From positions 1-55,945 of IMG/VR virus record IMGVR_UViG_3300043775_002575: a stretch of 55,945 nucleotides of DNA. One strand, written 5' to 3'. The notes under the pieces are model-generated. The model was not told the DNA's origin. It was given only the letters and a program-made list of their open reading frames with translations, and did not search any database. Below are positions 44,807 to 54,783 of this stretch, piece by piece (within the stretch, counting starts at the first letter, position 1; each line of letters begins with the position of its first letter). This DNA is from a virus. Both the position numbers and the translations under genes were made by a program.

Positions 44807-45253
44807 ATGGCTAAAATATCAATTCCAGCAGTTAAGGGCCTATTCCAAACAGGAGATAGACCTACTCAAGAAAATTATGTAGATTTAATCGACACCCTGT
44901 CTTCTCAGTCAACAGACTTGGGTTCATCAGGAAATAATGAAAATACAATCAACGGAATTGAGAACGTAACTGTTATTGATAACTTTGATGCTACAGTTTG
45001 GCGTATGGTGAAGTATATTATTTCAATATCAAAGACTTCAGCAGGTGACAACAAGTTCTACGCAACTGAAATGACAATTCTTGTTGACGGTACAAATGTA
45101 TCAGTCAGCGAGTATGGAACAATCGACAATGATGGGAATATTGGCACCATTAATGTCTCTCGCACTGGAAATACCGTGGCTATTACAGTCACTCCAGACC
45201 CTGCGATCAAGCCAGTCACTGTGCGATTTGCTCGTATGGGACTTAAGGCATAA
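44807..45253 (+). CDS. Fibre C-terminal-domain protein
   Basis: 148 residues. The C-terminal 90 residues (WRMVKYIISISKTSAG..., VSVSEYGTIDNDGNIG) match the end of the 45272 fibre, so this is a stand-alone copy of that domain with a short N-terminus. Leaderless (TATAAT 44795-44800). Confidence 0.63.
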   Translation: MAKISIPAVKGLFQTGDRPTQENYVDLIDTLSSQSTDLGSSGNNENTINGIENVTVIDNFDATVWRMVKYIISISKTSAGDNKFYATEMTILVDGTNVSVSEYGTIDNDGNIGTINVSRTGNTVAITVTPDPAIKPVTVRFARMGLKA

Positions 45254-45271
45254 TAAAAGGAGATATAAAAA

Positions 45272-47422
45272 ATGGCAACAGTAAATAAAGATTTTAAAAT
45301 TAAGAGTGGTTTAATCGTTGAAGGTACAACAGCGACAGTTAACGGACAAGACATTCTTACAAAGAAGCAAGCAGACCAAGACTACATCGTCGGTCTTATT
45401 GGTGGAACAGCAACATCTGCTAACGAACCAAACAAGGTCGTAAAGCGTGATGCTAATGGAAACTTTGCTGCGAATCAGGTTACAGCAGATTTAGTTGGAG
45501 ATGTAACTGGTGATGTAACAGGTAACGTAACTGGTAACCTAACAGGAAATGTAACAGGAAATGTAACTGGTGATGTAACTGGTAACTTAACAGGTAGTGT
45601 AATTGGAACAGTTTCAAGCCTTGCAAACCTAAGCACTGAAAATCTTTCAGAAAGAACAAACCTTTACTTCACAGACCAAAGAGCACTTGATGCAACTGCA
45701 TCAGCAATCGCAACTGCTGCAGGCGATGTAGCATCAGATCTTACAGATCACGAAAATGCTACAGAAGCACACGGTGCAACTGGTGCGGTAGTTGGAACAA
45801 CAAACACACAAACATTAACAAATAAGACTATTGGAGATACACTTAACTTCACTGGCGCAGGTGCAATGACAATCAACTCTGATTCTCATATCGTTCTTAC
45901 TCCAGCAGCAGGTTCTTCTGTTAAGTGGGGAGCAGATGTTCTTGCAACTCAGGCTTATGCAGATCAGGCAGAAGCAGATGCAGTCTCAACAGCATCAGCA
46001 GATGCAACCACAAAGGCTAACAACGCAAAATCAGGTGCAGAAGCAACAGCAGCAGCAGCACTTTCAACTGCAATCGGTACAGAAGTTGCAGATCGTAACT
46101 CAGCAATAACTTCAGCAATTGGAACAGAAGTTACAGACCGTAACTCTGCTATTGCAACTGCTAAAGCACAGGCTATTGCAGATGCTAACTCTTACACAGA
46201 TGCAGAAGTTGCAGCCCTTGTAGATACAGCACCAGCACTTCTTGATACACTTAACGAATTGGCTGCAGCAATTGCAGATAATCCAAACTACGCTTCAGAT
46301 GCAGCAGCAGCCGTTGCTGGTAGAGTAGCAAAGTCTGGCGACACAATGACTGGGGACCTAACACTTCCAGGTGCACCAACATTAAACCTACATGCAGCAA
46401 CTAAGGGTTATGTTGATCAAGCAGAAACAGATGCAGTAACATCAGCAAACTCTTACACAGACGGCAGAGAGACAGCGATTACTACTGCTTACCAGAACTA
46501 TGCTAACACAGCAGAATCTGATGCAGTAACAACTGCTAACTCTTACACAGATGGAGAAATTACAACAGCACTTTCAACTGCTCAGGGCTACGCAGACACT
46601 GCAGAAGCAGATGCTAACTCTTACACAGATGGTGAAATCACAGATGCTCTTGTAATTGCTCAAGGTTATGCAAGCACTGCACAGAACAATGCACAAACAC
46701 ATACAACAAATGCAATCAATGCTATTGACACAGATGACATTGAAGAGGGACCAACAAACCTTTACTTCACAAATGCACGAGCAATCGCTGCAGTTGGTGG
46801 AACAATTGCAGACCAGATTAATCTTATTGACACAGATGACATTGAAGAAGGTACTGCAAACCAGTACTTCACAGATTCTCGTGCCAAGGCTTCAGCATTA
46901 GATCTTTTGGTTAATGCAACAAAAACTAACATTACAATTGATGCACAGCCTGGTGGAGGAATTGTTATCACCGCAGAAAACGGTGTAGCAGATTCTGATA
47001 CTGATGACCTTGTAGAAGGTACAACAAACAAGTACTTTACAGATGTTCGTGCAGTAGACGCTCTTGAAGCAGTTGTTCCAAACTTCACAGCAGTTGAGTT
47101 AAACTCAGTTGCTAAGCAGGTTGCAGCAACTCTTTCAGCACCAACTGCAGGAATTCAGTTTGCCCATCAATTTCTTAAGGACGAGTACCGCTCAGCAGAA
47201 TATCTTGTAAAGGTTGCCTATGGAGATCACACAGAAATCTCAAAGGTACTTTTAACACTTGATGCCAACGATAACGTTGCAATCACAGAGTATGGAGTTG
47301 TTGGAACCAACGGTTCAGCATCGACAATCTCTGCAGCCGTACAGGGTCTCTTTGTAAAACTTACAGTAACAACCGCTAACAATAACTCAACAGTTACTGT
47401 TATGGGAACATTGCTTAAGTAA
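45272..47422 (+). CDS. Tail fibre with NxTG repeats and coiled coil
   Basis: 716 residues. Repeats of (D/N)(V/L)TG (about residues 77-112) precede three copies of the (D)TDD(I/L)-x-EG-T-N-x-YFT motif and long Ala/Asn/Thr coiled-coil segments (ANSYTDGEITTALSTAQ), then the C-terminal domain shared with 44807-45253. This layout is that of trimeric fibres. AAAGGAG precedes the ATG. Confidence 0.76.
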   Translation: MATVNKDFKIKSGLIVEGTTATVNGQDILTKKQADQDYIVGLIGGTATSANEPNKVVKRDANGNFAANQVTADLVGDVTGDVTGNVTGNLTGNVTGNVTGDVTGNLTGSVIGTVSSLANLSTENLSERTNLYFTDQRALDATASAIATAAGDVASDLTDHENATEAHGATGAVVGTTNTQTLTNKTIGDTLNFTGAGAMTINSDSHIVLTPAAGSSVKWGADVLATQAYADQAEADAVSTASADATTKANNAKSGAEATAAAALSTAIGTEVADRNSAITSAIGTEVTDRNSAIATAKAQAIADANSYTDAEVAALVDTAPALLDTLNELAAAIADNPNYASDAAAAVAGRVAKSGDTMTGDLTLPGAPTLNLHAATKGYVDQAETDAVTSANSYTDGRETAITTAYQNYANTAESDAVTTANSYTDGEITTALSTAQGYADTAEADANSYTDGEITDALVIAQGYASTAQNNAQTHTTNAINAIDTDDIEEGPTNLYFTNARAIAAVGGTIADQINLIDTDDIEEGTANQYFTDSRAKASALDLLVNATKTNITIDAQPGGGIVITAENGVADSDTDDLVEGTTNKYFTDVRAVDALEAVVPNFTAVELNSVAKQVAATLSAPTAGIQFAHQFLKDEYRSAEYLVKVAYGDHTEISKVLLTLDANDNVAITEYGVVGTNGSASTISAAVQGLFVKLTVTTANNNSTVTVMGTLLK

Positions 47423-47457
47423 TAAAAAATAAAAATAGTTGGAAGAGGGAGTAGTAA

Positions 47458-47907
47458 ATGACAACAGTCGACAAAGACTTCAAGGTCAAGAATGGATTAG
47501 TCGTAGCAAACGGCGGTACATTCGGAGATGCAGTAACAGTAGGGGCTCCAACCCTTAATGCCCATGCAGCAACTAAGGAGTATGTCGATAGCCGTTCAAT
47601 GGCTGTTGGCTCTACTGCTCCTTCTTCACCAACCAACGGAACACAGTGGTTAGACACTTTAACAAATAGAGTTAACTTTTACTACAATGGAGCCTGGTAC
47701 ACCCAAGCAACTATAGAAGACACAAATAGTATTCCAGATCACATTCACGACACAGCAATTGATGGCACTGGCTTTATTGTGAGTATGTTCGTAGACTCTG
47801 GATTTTTTGATAGCCCAATGACTTCTGTTTCAGATTCTGGAAATGCATCAGACACAGAGTTTACCTCTACCAGAGATGGCGGAATAGCAATAGATAACTT
47901 CAATTAA
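47458..47907 (+). CDS. Fibre N-terminal-domain protein
   Basis: 149 residues. TTVDKDFKVKNGLVVANGGTFGDAV matches the start of the 45272 fibre. A Thr/Ser/Asp-rich part and a Gly-rich end follow. GAGGGAG lies before the ATG. It may be a short fibre or a docking partner. Confidence 0.6.
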   Translation: MTTVDKDFKVKNGLVVANGGTFGDAVTVGAPTLNAHAATKEYVDSRSMAVGSTAPSSPTNGTQWLDTLTNRVNFYYNGAWYTQATIEDTNSIPDHIHDTAIDGTGFIVSMFVDSGFFDSPMTSVSDSGNASDTEFTSTRDGGIAIDNFN

Positions 47908-47962
47908 AAATTGGATGTTATAATAAGATAATAATGGGCAGCCCCCATAAGGAGAAAAATAC

Positions 47963-49321
47963 ATGGCAGTTAGACAACAGCAAAGAAGAGGCACTGCAGC
48001 GCAGTGGACATCTGCAAATCCAATTTTGTCACCAGGTGAAATCGGTTTTGAAATTGATACAAATAAATTTAAGATTGGTGATGGAACAACTCGTTGGGCC
48101 TCCCTAATATACTTTACTGCCGACGCAGCAGCAGCACTTGAAGGCCTAATTGATGGTGCTCCAGGTCTGCTAAACACTCTTAATGAACTTGCAGCAGCCG
48201 TAGGCGACGATGCAAACTTTTTCTCTACAGTAACAACAAATATTGCAACTGCTAAGTCAGAGGCTATTTCTGCAGCCTCAGCAGATGCTACTTCAAAGGC
48301 TAACGCAGCAAAGACTGCTGCAGAAACAACAGCCTCAGCAGACGCTACGGCCAAGGCTAACGCAGCAAAGATTGCTGCAGAAGAAACAGCAGCAGCAGAT
48401 GCTACTGCAAAGGTAGCAGCAGAAACAACTGCTCGTAATACAGCACTTGATCTAAAGGCACCAAAGGCTTCACCAACATTTACTGGTACAGTAGTCCTTC
48501 CAGCAGTTACTGCAGGCGGAGATATTATTCCAGCAACAGATAACACATATAGCCTAGGCTCACCAGAAAAGATGTTCAAGGACGTATATGTTGGTCCAGG
48601 ATCTCTTTATGTTAATGGTCAGAAAGTTCTTCAGGATGAGTCAGGAGCAATCGTTGTATCAGCAGATATTGACGAAAATCTAGGACTACGAACAAGCGGA
48701 AGCGGTAACATTGAACTTGACCCAACAGGAACAGGATCAATCAATGTAAAAGGTCCAGTAGTTGTTGAAATAGGAGCAAACTTCTCAAGCGCCGACGGCA
48801 ATGGAGTTATGTTCAGCAATGGCGTTAGATCAGATAGCGTTACAAGCAAGACAACAAATACAGACCTATCCTTGTCAGGAAATGGCATCGGAAAAGTTTA
48901 TATTAATGATAATGCAGAAGTTAGCGGAAATTTCTCAGTTATTGGAAACCTTTCAGTTGGCGGAACAGTCACAACAATAAACAGCGAAACAATATCTTTG
49001 GCTGATAACATTATCGACCTAAATAGCAATTTTACAAGTGGCACTCCAAGCGAAAACTCTGGAATAAGAGTTGTTCGTGGAGATGAATCAAATGTTCAAG
49101 TTCGCTGGAATGAGTCGCAAGATAAGTGGCAATTCACAAACGATGGTTCTGTTTTCTTCGATATTGCCCCAGCACAGTCACCAACATTCACAGGAACACC
49201 TGTAGCACCAACTGCTACAGTTGGAACTGATACAACACAGGTTGCAACAACAGCCTTTGTTAAAGCAGCAATACAGGATATCTCAAGTCTAAACCTTGTC
49301 CTTGATGGCGGGGGAGTTTAA
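47963..49321 (+). CDS. Mtd-N-type fibre/adhesin (A)
   Basis: 452 residues. MAVRQQQRRGTAAQWTSANP and PGEIGFEIDTNKFKIGDGTTRW match the N-terminus of the major tropism determinant type (Mtd_N) adhesins. Then comes a Ala/Glu/Lys coiled coil (ADATSKANAAKTAAETTA) and beta-rich repeats. AAGGAG precedes the ATG. Receptor binding role inferred. Confidence 0.76.
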   Translation: MAVRQQQRRGTAAQWTSANPILSPGEIGFEIDTNKFKIGDGTTRWASLIYFTADAAAALEGLIDGAPGLLNTLNELAAAVGDDANFFSTVTTNIATAKSEAISAASADATSKANAAKTAAETTASADATAKANAAKIAAEETAAADATAKVAAETTARNTALDLKAPKASPTFTGTVVLPAVTAGGDIIPATDNTYSLGSPEKMFKDVYVGPGSLYVNGQKVLQDESGAIVVSADIDENLGLRTSGSGNIELDPTGTGSINVKGPVVVEIGANFSSADGNGVMFSNGVRSDSVTSKTTNTDLSLSGNGIGKVYINDNAEVSGNFSVIGNLSVGGTVTTINSETISLADNIIDLNSNFTSGTPSENSGIRVVRGDESNVQVRWNESQDKWQFTNDGSVFFDIAPAQSPTFTGTPVAPTATVGTDTTQVATTAFVKAAIQDISSLNLVLDGGGV

Positions 49322-49390
49322 GATAATGCAAATACTAAGTGGTATAATTACAAAGAATACGTACGCAGCCCGTACTAAGGAGAACTAAAC

Positions 49391-51193
49391 ATGGCAACAA
49401 GAATGCAACAGCGTAGAGGATTAGCATCCCAATGGGCATCTGTAAACCCAGTACTAGCAGCAGGTGAAATCGGTTTTGAAACTGACACCAGCAAATTTAA
49501 GATGGGTAATGGAACATCTACATGGTCCCAGTTGGTATATTTTGCTAACGCAACAGAACTTCAGGCTGCAATTGACGCAGTTGTGGGTCTTCCACCAGCA
49601 ACTCTAGACTCCTTGGCAGAGATTGCAGACGCTTTGGGCGACGATCCCAACTTCTTGTCAGCATTAGCAACAAACGCAAGAGTTGACAACGTGGTTCTTG
49701 GTGGAGCAGCACAAGCCCAAGCAGCAGCAAACGCTGCAGCAGCAGCGCTTACAGCCCACAACGCAGCCACAACAGATGTTCATGGAATTGCTGACACAGC
49801 ACTTCTAGCAACTACAGCAAATGTAGCAACTGCTAAAACAGAAGCACTTGCAGCAACAGATTCAAAGATTTCAACTGCAGTAGCAGCACTTACAAAGTCT
49901 TCAGTAGGTCTTGCAAATGTTGATAACACTCTGGATCTAGATAAGCCAGTTTCAAATGCAACATTAACTGCAATTGATACTGCAAAGACTGAAGCAATTT
50001 CTGCTTCGTCAACAGTTTCAGAGTCTAATGTGTCAACGCACAATTCTCTTACGACAAATGTTCATGGAATTGCTGACACAGCACTTCTTGCAACAAAAGC
50101 GTATGCTGATGGATCAGAAACAGATGCAATCACTGCAGCAGGTCTTGCAGCAGATGCAAAGATTTTGTCACATAATAATGAAACAACAAATGTTCATGGA
50201 ATTTTAGACACAGCAGAGTTAGTTACTAGCGCAGATCTTATAATTGCTCTTAGTGGCGCAGCAGAAGGATATCCATCTCTTGCAGGCGAAGGTCTTGAAT
50301 GGGACTCAGTTAATGAGCAGTTTGATATTGATGAAACATTAATAGCAACTAGAGTTTACGCAGAAAACACAGCAGATACAAAGATTGCTACAGCAGTTGC
50401 AGCACTTACAAAGTCTTCAGTAGGACTTACAAGTGTTGATAACACATCAGACTTAAGTAAGCCAGTATCTACAGTACAGGCTACAGCAATAGAAACTGCA
50501 AAGACTGAGGCTATTACAGCAGCAGGAACAGCAGCAGATACAAAGATTTCTACACACAATACAGATACATCAGATGTACACGGAATTGCAGATACTTCAC
50601 TTCTAGCACTTAAGTCAGAAGTTGCAGCAGTAACAAAGGCATCACTTGGTCTTGGAAATGTTGATAATACAGCAGATACAGCAAAGCCAGTATCTACAGC
50701 ACAGTCACAAGCAATTGCAACTGCAAAGGCAGAGGCAATCGCAGATGCAACATCACAGGTAAACGCACTTCTAACTGGCGCACCAGAAGCACTCAATACA
50801 CTTGATGAACTTGCTGCAGCACTTGGAGATGACGCAAACTTTGCGGCATCAGTAACAACTAGCCTTGGATTAAAGGTAGACTCTTTAACACCAATTACTC
50901 AAAAGACAGAGTCATATACACTTTCATCATTAACTGAAAGAGATGATCTAATTGAAATGGGATCTGCATCAGCAATAACACTTACAGTTCCACCATCATC
51001 ATCAGTTAATTTTCCAATCGGAACATCCATAGATGTTCTTCAAACAGGCACAGGACAGGTTACAATTGCTGCAGGTGCAGGAGTAACTGTTAATGCAACA
51101 CCAGGTTTAAAGTTGCGTACACAATGGTCTGGAGTTACTCTTTTCAAGAGAGCAGCAGATACTTGGGTAGTTTACGGCGACCTAACAGCATAA
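49391..51193 (+). CDS. Mtd-N-type fibre/adhesin (B)
   Basis: 600 residues. MATRMQQRRGLASQWASVNP and GEIGFETDTSKFKMGNGTSTW repeat the Mtd_N start. Four or so segments of the form KSSVGL-x-(N/S)VDN-T-x-DL-x-KPVS alternate with VHGIADT segments, typical of repetitive fibre shafts. The C-terminus (IDVLQTGTGQVTIAAGAG) matches part of the 35803 fibre. AAGGAG precedes the ATG. Confidence 0.76.
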   Translation: MATRMQQRRGLASQWASVNPVLAAGEIGFETDTSKFKMGNGTSTWSQLVYFANATELQAAIDAVVGLPPATLDSLAEIADALGDDPNFLSALATNARVDNVVLGGAAQAQAAANAAAAALTAHNAATTDVHGIADTALLATTANVATAKTEALAATDSKISTAVAALTKSSVGLANVDNTLDLDKPVSNATLTAIDTAKTEAISASSTVSESNVSTHNSLTTNVHGIADTALLATKAYADGSETDAITAAGLAADAKILSHNNETTNVHGILDTAELVTSADLIIALSGAAEGYPSLAGEGLEWDSVNEQFDIDETLIATRVYAENTADTKIATAVAALTKSSVGLTSVDNTSDLSKPVSTVQATAIETAKTEAITAAGTAADTKISTHNTDTSDVHGIADTSLLALKSEVAAVTKASLGLGNVDNTADTAKPVSTAQSQAIATAKAEAIADATSQVNALLTGAPEALNTLDELAAALGDDANFAASVTTSLGLKVDSLTPITQKTESYTLSSLTERDDLIEMGSASAITLTVPPSSSVNFPIGTSIDVLQTGTGQVTIAAGAGVTVNATPGLKLRTQWSGVTLFKRAADTWVVYGDLTA

Positions 51194-51223
51194 AAATTTA
51201 AATAGGAAAAAGGAGATACAGAG

Positions 51224-53002
51224 ATGGCAGTTAATAAGAATATAGGTGGAAGATCACAGGCAGCAAATGACTTCTTGGCACCACTTGCACCAATAGATGT
51301 TGTTCTAACAGATGTTGGAACAAACAGACCATATAATAATGGTGCCGTATCAGTTGCATTTGCACTGCCAGCAAACTCTCCTCAAGCAACATCATACACA
51401 GTAACACTCAGTAGCGGACAAAGCAATACTGGGTCTTCTTCTCCTATAACCGTTACAGGAATTAATTCGTCAGCATCAGTTACTGCAACAGTAACCGCAA
51501 CAAATGAAATTGGAACATCTCCATCATCTTCTGTATCTTCAGCAGTAACAGTAACTACAGTTCCAGCAACACCAGGAGCACCATCAGCATCATCTTCTTC
51601 AGCAGGAACAGACTATGTTTCATGGACAGCACCAGATAATGGTGGAAAAGCAATTACTAACTATCGTTGGACATCTGATGATGGCAAAGCAGGAGATACT
51701 TCTTCAACTGCAGTGAATGTTGGTCAAGAGCAAGGATCGGCACAGACATACAATGTTTATGCCACTAATGCCAATGGAAACTCAGGAACATCTTCTGCAT
51801 CAGGATCTGTTACTACAGCATTTTCTTTCGCACCATTTGGTGCTTTTGGTTTCGTACCAGCACCTACACCAACGCCAGTTGTAAACTGTAATCAGTGTCT
51901 TAGTTATGAACCATCCGATGGTTCTTATGGATTAACACAAAGTAATGGATCATGTACTTCAGGTACAATAACTTACAGAATGTGTCGTACTCCAGGTGGC
52001 TGTCCAGATGTACCTCAGTTTGGTCCTTGCGTTCCACCAGCACCAACACCAGCACCTACACCAGTTCCAACACCAGCACTTGACTGTGTAACATGCGTAG
52101 GCGGTACATATAATCAAGATTGTCCAAGTGGACAAGTAGGAACAATAACTTATTGCAGAACTGCAGCAGCATGTCCTGACTATATACAAAGCAATACTTG
52201 TGCAGCAGCACCTACACCAGCACCTGTACTAAACTGTACAAGTTGTGTTTACGGTGAAACAGAACCTGCTTGTCCATCTGGCCAAGTTGGTTACCGTCGT
52301 CGCTGTATTACAGCATCAGGATGCCCTGATTATGACATTGTTAACACATGTACAACACCATTCGGAGCCTTCGGTGCTTTCGGAGCCTTTGGAGCCTTCG
52401 GAGCCTTTGGAGCCTTCGGAGCCTTCGGTGCTTTCGGAGCCTTCGGTGCTTTCGGAGCCTTCGGTGCTTTCGGAGCATTCGGTGCTTTCGGAGCATTCGG
52501 TGCCTATACTTTCGGTAAGTCTGTAAGCGTACACACATTAGTGTTAACCACAAATGGATACGTTGAAGCAGGAAATCTTCAAGTAGGAGATGTCCTAGTT
52601 TCTACAGAAATTCCTGGTCTAGGAATGAACTTTACAAAGGAAGATGTTAAAAACTGGTCAGGAAACCCAGCAGATCTTGCTATGGTTCCTGACAAGGAAA
52701 CAACAATTATGCATATAGGAACAACTACAGCAGAAGACTCTGTATCTATCAATGGTGAATTTTATTCAGGATCTCACTATATGCTAGTAAAAAGAGATGG
52801 AGTTTCAAAGATGATTGCATCTATTGATCTTCTAGATACAGATGAGTTGTGGTCTACAGATACAAATACTTGGACTGCAATAACTGAGTTGACTATCTCA
52901 CATATTCCTCATCAGGTAGTTTCTATAAACTGTGAGCCTTATGACTTGTTCTATACAGATCACTTCTTGGTTTACGATGGATACCAAACAGCAGAAAACT
53001 AA
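51224..53002 (+). CDS. Fibre with Fn3, Cys-rich modules, FGA repeat and Hint domain
   Basis: 592 residues. Order: N-terminal region, two fibronectin-like domains (about 27-200), XP-rich linkers, three Cys-rich modules of about 40 residues (C-x2-C...C-P-(S/D)...C...CPD...C, residues 220-375), a 16-copy FGA tract (380-427), then a Hint/intein-type domain (431-592). The Hint start has GKSVSVHTLVLTTNGYVEAG, with Ser where the catalytic Cys usually lies, and a GSHYMLVKRDG block-B-like segment. The protein ends in Asn, as an intein would. Function of the domain is uncertain. Confidence 0.8.
   Translation: MAVNKNIGGRSQAANDFLAPLAPIDVVLTDVGTNRPYNNGAVSVAFALPANSPQATSYTVTLSSGQSNTGSSSPITVTGINSSASVTATVTATNEIGTSPSSSVSSAVTVTTVPATPGAPSASSSSAGTDYVSWTAPDNGGKAITNYRWTSDDGKAGDTSSTAVNVGQEQGSAQTYNVYATNANGNSGTSSASGSVTTAFSFAPFGAFGFVPAPTPTPVVNCNQCLSYEPSDGSYGLTQSNGSCTSGTITYRMCRTPGGCPDVPQFGPCVPPAPTPAPTPVPTPALDCVTCVGGTYNQDCPSGQVGTITYCRTAAACPDYIQSNTCAAAPTPAPVLNCTSCVYGETEPACPSGQVGYRRRCITASGCPDYDIVNTCTTPFGAFGAFGAFGAFGAFGAFGAFGAFGAFGAFGAFGAFGAFGAFGAFGAYTFGKSVSVHTLVLTTNGYVEAGNLQVGDVLVSTEIPGLGMNFTKEDVKNWSGNPADLAMVPDKETTIMHIGTTTAEDSVSINGEFYSGSHYMLVKRDGVSKMIASIDLLDTDELWSTDTNTWTAITELTISHIPHQVVSINCEPYDLFYTDHFLVYDGYQTAEN
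52361..52504 (+). repeat. 16 x 9-bp FGA-coding tandem repeat
   Basis: Sixteen copies of a 9-base unit (TTCGG-(A/T)-GC-N, with synonymous changes) coding Phe-Gly-Ala. Length changes would stay in frame. It forms the flexible or aggregation-prone tract before the Hint domain. Confidence 0.92.
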
Positions 53003-53007
53003 AAACA

Positions 53008-53529
53008 GTGATCAGGGTTATTGATACTTCAAATTTTTTAAAATTTGATTATCCAGAACAACTGAACGGTGCATGGTTTTACTATGTGTTTTTTGAAAAT
53101 CATCCAAATAAAAATATAGACGGAATATGTTCTATATACTTTAATGACAAATACCCAAGTGGTTCGGTATGCGTTGGAGACTACATATTAAATGATTATC
53201 CAGATGCATATTCCTCATGGACAAAACCAGATAAAGATGGAAATGTTAAGTCAGCCAGAGTGCTAGTTTCTCCTATTTTAAGAGGAAAGGGTATTGCTAA
53301 AGCAGGAGGAGCATATGGAATGACAATGCTAAGAGATGTTTTTGGTAAAACTGTTGTACATGACTCTGGAAATGAACTTTCGTATAAAGCCTATGCAGGA
53401 GCCGCTAAAATTGCAAATCTTCCTATTTTTAAAAATACAAAGATAGAAGAAGGATTTCACATGGGTAAAGAGTTTTTTGACCAACCAATCTATCCATATG
53501 TTTTCTTTGGCAGAAGGGTCTCTGAATAA
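53008..53529 (+). CDS. GNAT-like acetyltransferase, putative
   Basis: 173 residues from GTG 53008. SARVLVSPILRGKGIAKAGGAYGMTM carries the R-G-K-G-I-A acetyl-CoA loop of the GNAT fold. Placed directly after the Hint-domain fibre. Whether it acetylates fibres, sugars or small molecules is not shown. Confidence 0.58.
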   Translation: MIRVIDTSNFLKFDYPEQLNGAWFYYVFFENHPNKNIDGICSIYFNDKYPSGSVCVGDYILNDYPDAYSSWTKPDKDGNVKSARVLVSPILRGKGIAKAGGAYGMTMLRDVFGKTVVHDSGNELSYKAYAGAAKIANLPIFKNTKIEEGFHMGKEFFDQPIYPYVFFGRRVSE

Positions 53530-53942
53530 TGAAATATATTGTTTTTAATCAAGAGACTGATACTATTAGTTCAATAAGTACAGCAGTAAGAGCAATGTGT
53601 AAAGAAAACAAAATAAATTGTGAAAGACAAGAGTATAAGGTTTTAGTTTCTAAAGAAACACTGTTTGTTAAAAATAACAATGTAAGATTTACATCGGGAT
53701 CAAAAAAATATTTATGTTTTTATGGAAGATCTTATTTAAACAAAAATGGAAAAATTACTGAAACTATTTATTTAAAAGATAATTTAGTTACTTTAAATCC
53801 AGATTCTAACGAATTATTGCTTATATCTGGCGGGATAGATAACTCAACAGTAGTAGATGATGATGAAACCCTATTGCACTTTTATGTTGCACCAAGTAGT
53901 CTTTTAGGACTACAAGATCCAGCCTTATGGCAAAACCTTTAA
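53529..53942 (+). CDS. Hypothetical beta-rich protein
   Basis: 137 residues, beta-rich with KYLCFYGRSYLNKNGKITET. Overlaps the upstream gene by one base. Function unknown. Confidence 0.57.
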   Translation: MKYIVFNQETDTISSISTAVRAMCKENKINCERQEYKVLVSKETLFVKNNNVRFTSGSKKYLCFYGRSYLNKNGKITETIYLKDNLVTLNPDSNELLLISGGIDNSTVVDDDETLLHFYVAPSSLLGLQDPALWQNL

Positions 53943-53973
53943 TATGATATAATTAAAGTAACGAAAGGCTTAT

Positions 53974-54690
53974 ATGAATACCATTAGATTCCTTCAGATG
54001 TATCCAGCACTTACTAACATTGTTCCAGAGCCAGAACCAGGAACAAAAAATGTTCCTTCTTGGTATAAAGAGCAACCAGCAATTGCAGGTGGCAGCGATA
54101 TCCCTGATAGAGGAGTAATGCGTCTTACTGTAAAAAAATGCCAGGCCTTTTTTGATGCTATGTCAATGGGATATATACTAAAAGTTCCATGCGATATATA
54201 CATAGACACAACTGATGGAAATGTTAATATTCAATTACCTATTCATATGAACAAATACTATACTGCATTAATAAGTGAGCACAATCCAGAACAAGTCTCC
54301 CATCTTCCAATAGATCAAGACATATACTGCAATAGAATATTAAGAATCCATCCTACTTGGATGGTTCAAACCGATGAGGGCTATAGTACGTTTTTTACAA
54401 ACCCAATGCACCAGAGCCCATCACCACTAAAAGCCATTGATGCAGTTGTTGATACTGATAATTATTTTACTGACGGCCATCTTTCCTTTTTAGTAAAAAA
54501 GAATTTTAAAGGAACTATAAAGCAAGGAACCCCAATGTTTCAAGTTTTTCCATTTAAGAGAGAAGACTGGACAATGGAATTAGATAAAAACTTCTCACAA
54601 GCAAAAGTAGAAGAGCAAAGAGGAAGAGTTAGATCTAGTTTTCAAAACGGTTACAGACTTAAGTTTTGGCGAAAGAAAACATTTAAGTAA
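53974..54690 (+). CDS. DUF6065-like phage protein
   Basis: 238 residues. NIVPEPEPGTKNVPSWYKEQP, TVKKCQAFFDAMSMGYILKVPCDIYI and FTDGHLSFLVKKNFKG are typical of a phage/cyanophage family of unknown function (PxWY...KxCxxFxDxxxxGY). AAAGG before ATG; TATAAT further upstream. A good terminator follows. Confidence 0.6.
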   Translation: MNTIRFLQMYPALTNIVPEPEPGTKNVPSWYKEQPAIAGGSDIPDRGVMRLTVKKCQAFFDAMSMGYILKVPCDIYIDTTDGNVNIQLPIHMNKYYTALISEHNPEQVSHLPIDQDIYCNRILRIHPTWMVQTDEGYSTFFTNPMHQSPSPLKAIDAVVDTDNYFTDGHLSFLVKKNFKGTIKQGTPMFQVFPFKREDWTMELDKNFSQAKVEEQRGRVRSSFQNGYRLKFWRKKTFK

Positions 54691-54729
54691 AACTCTCAAC
54701 AATAGATTTAGGTAGAGTTTTGCTTTTTA
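54689..54729 (+). terminator. Rho-independent terminator
   Basis: AAAACTCT ... AGAGTTTT then GCTTTTT. Confidence 0.8.
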
Positions 54730-54783
54730 TAAAACTCTGGTATACTTAAGTCTTAATCCGTTTTTGAAAGGACGATACATATT

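Noticed and set aside
45272-51193. Retroelement-type diversity-generating system beside the Mtd-N fibres
   Set aside because: No reverse transcriptase, template repeat or variable repeat is seen in the window; only the Mtd-type N-terminus is shared.
52361-52504. CRISPR-like array
   Set aside because: Unit is 9 bases without spacers; it is a coding tandem repeat.
52316-52553. Minus and plus frames in other phases of the FGA repeat (Ser-Glu and Arg-Leu repeats)
   Set aside because: Shadows of the 9-bp repeat; repeated frames are open in all phases.
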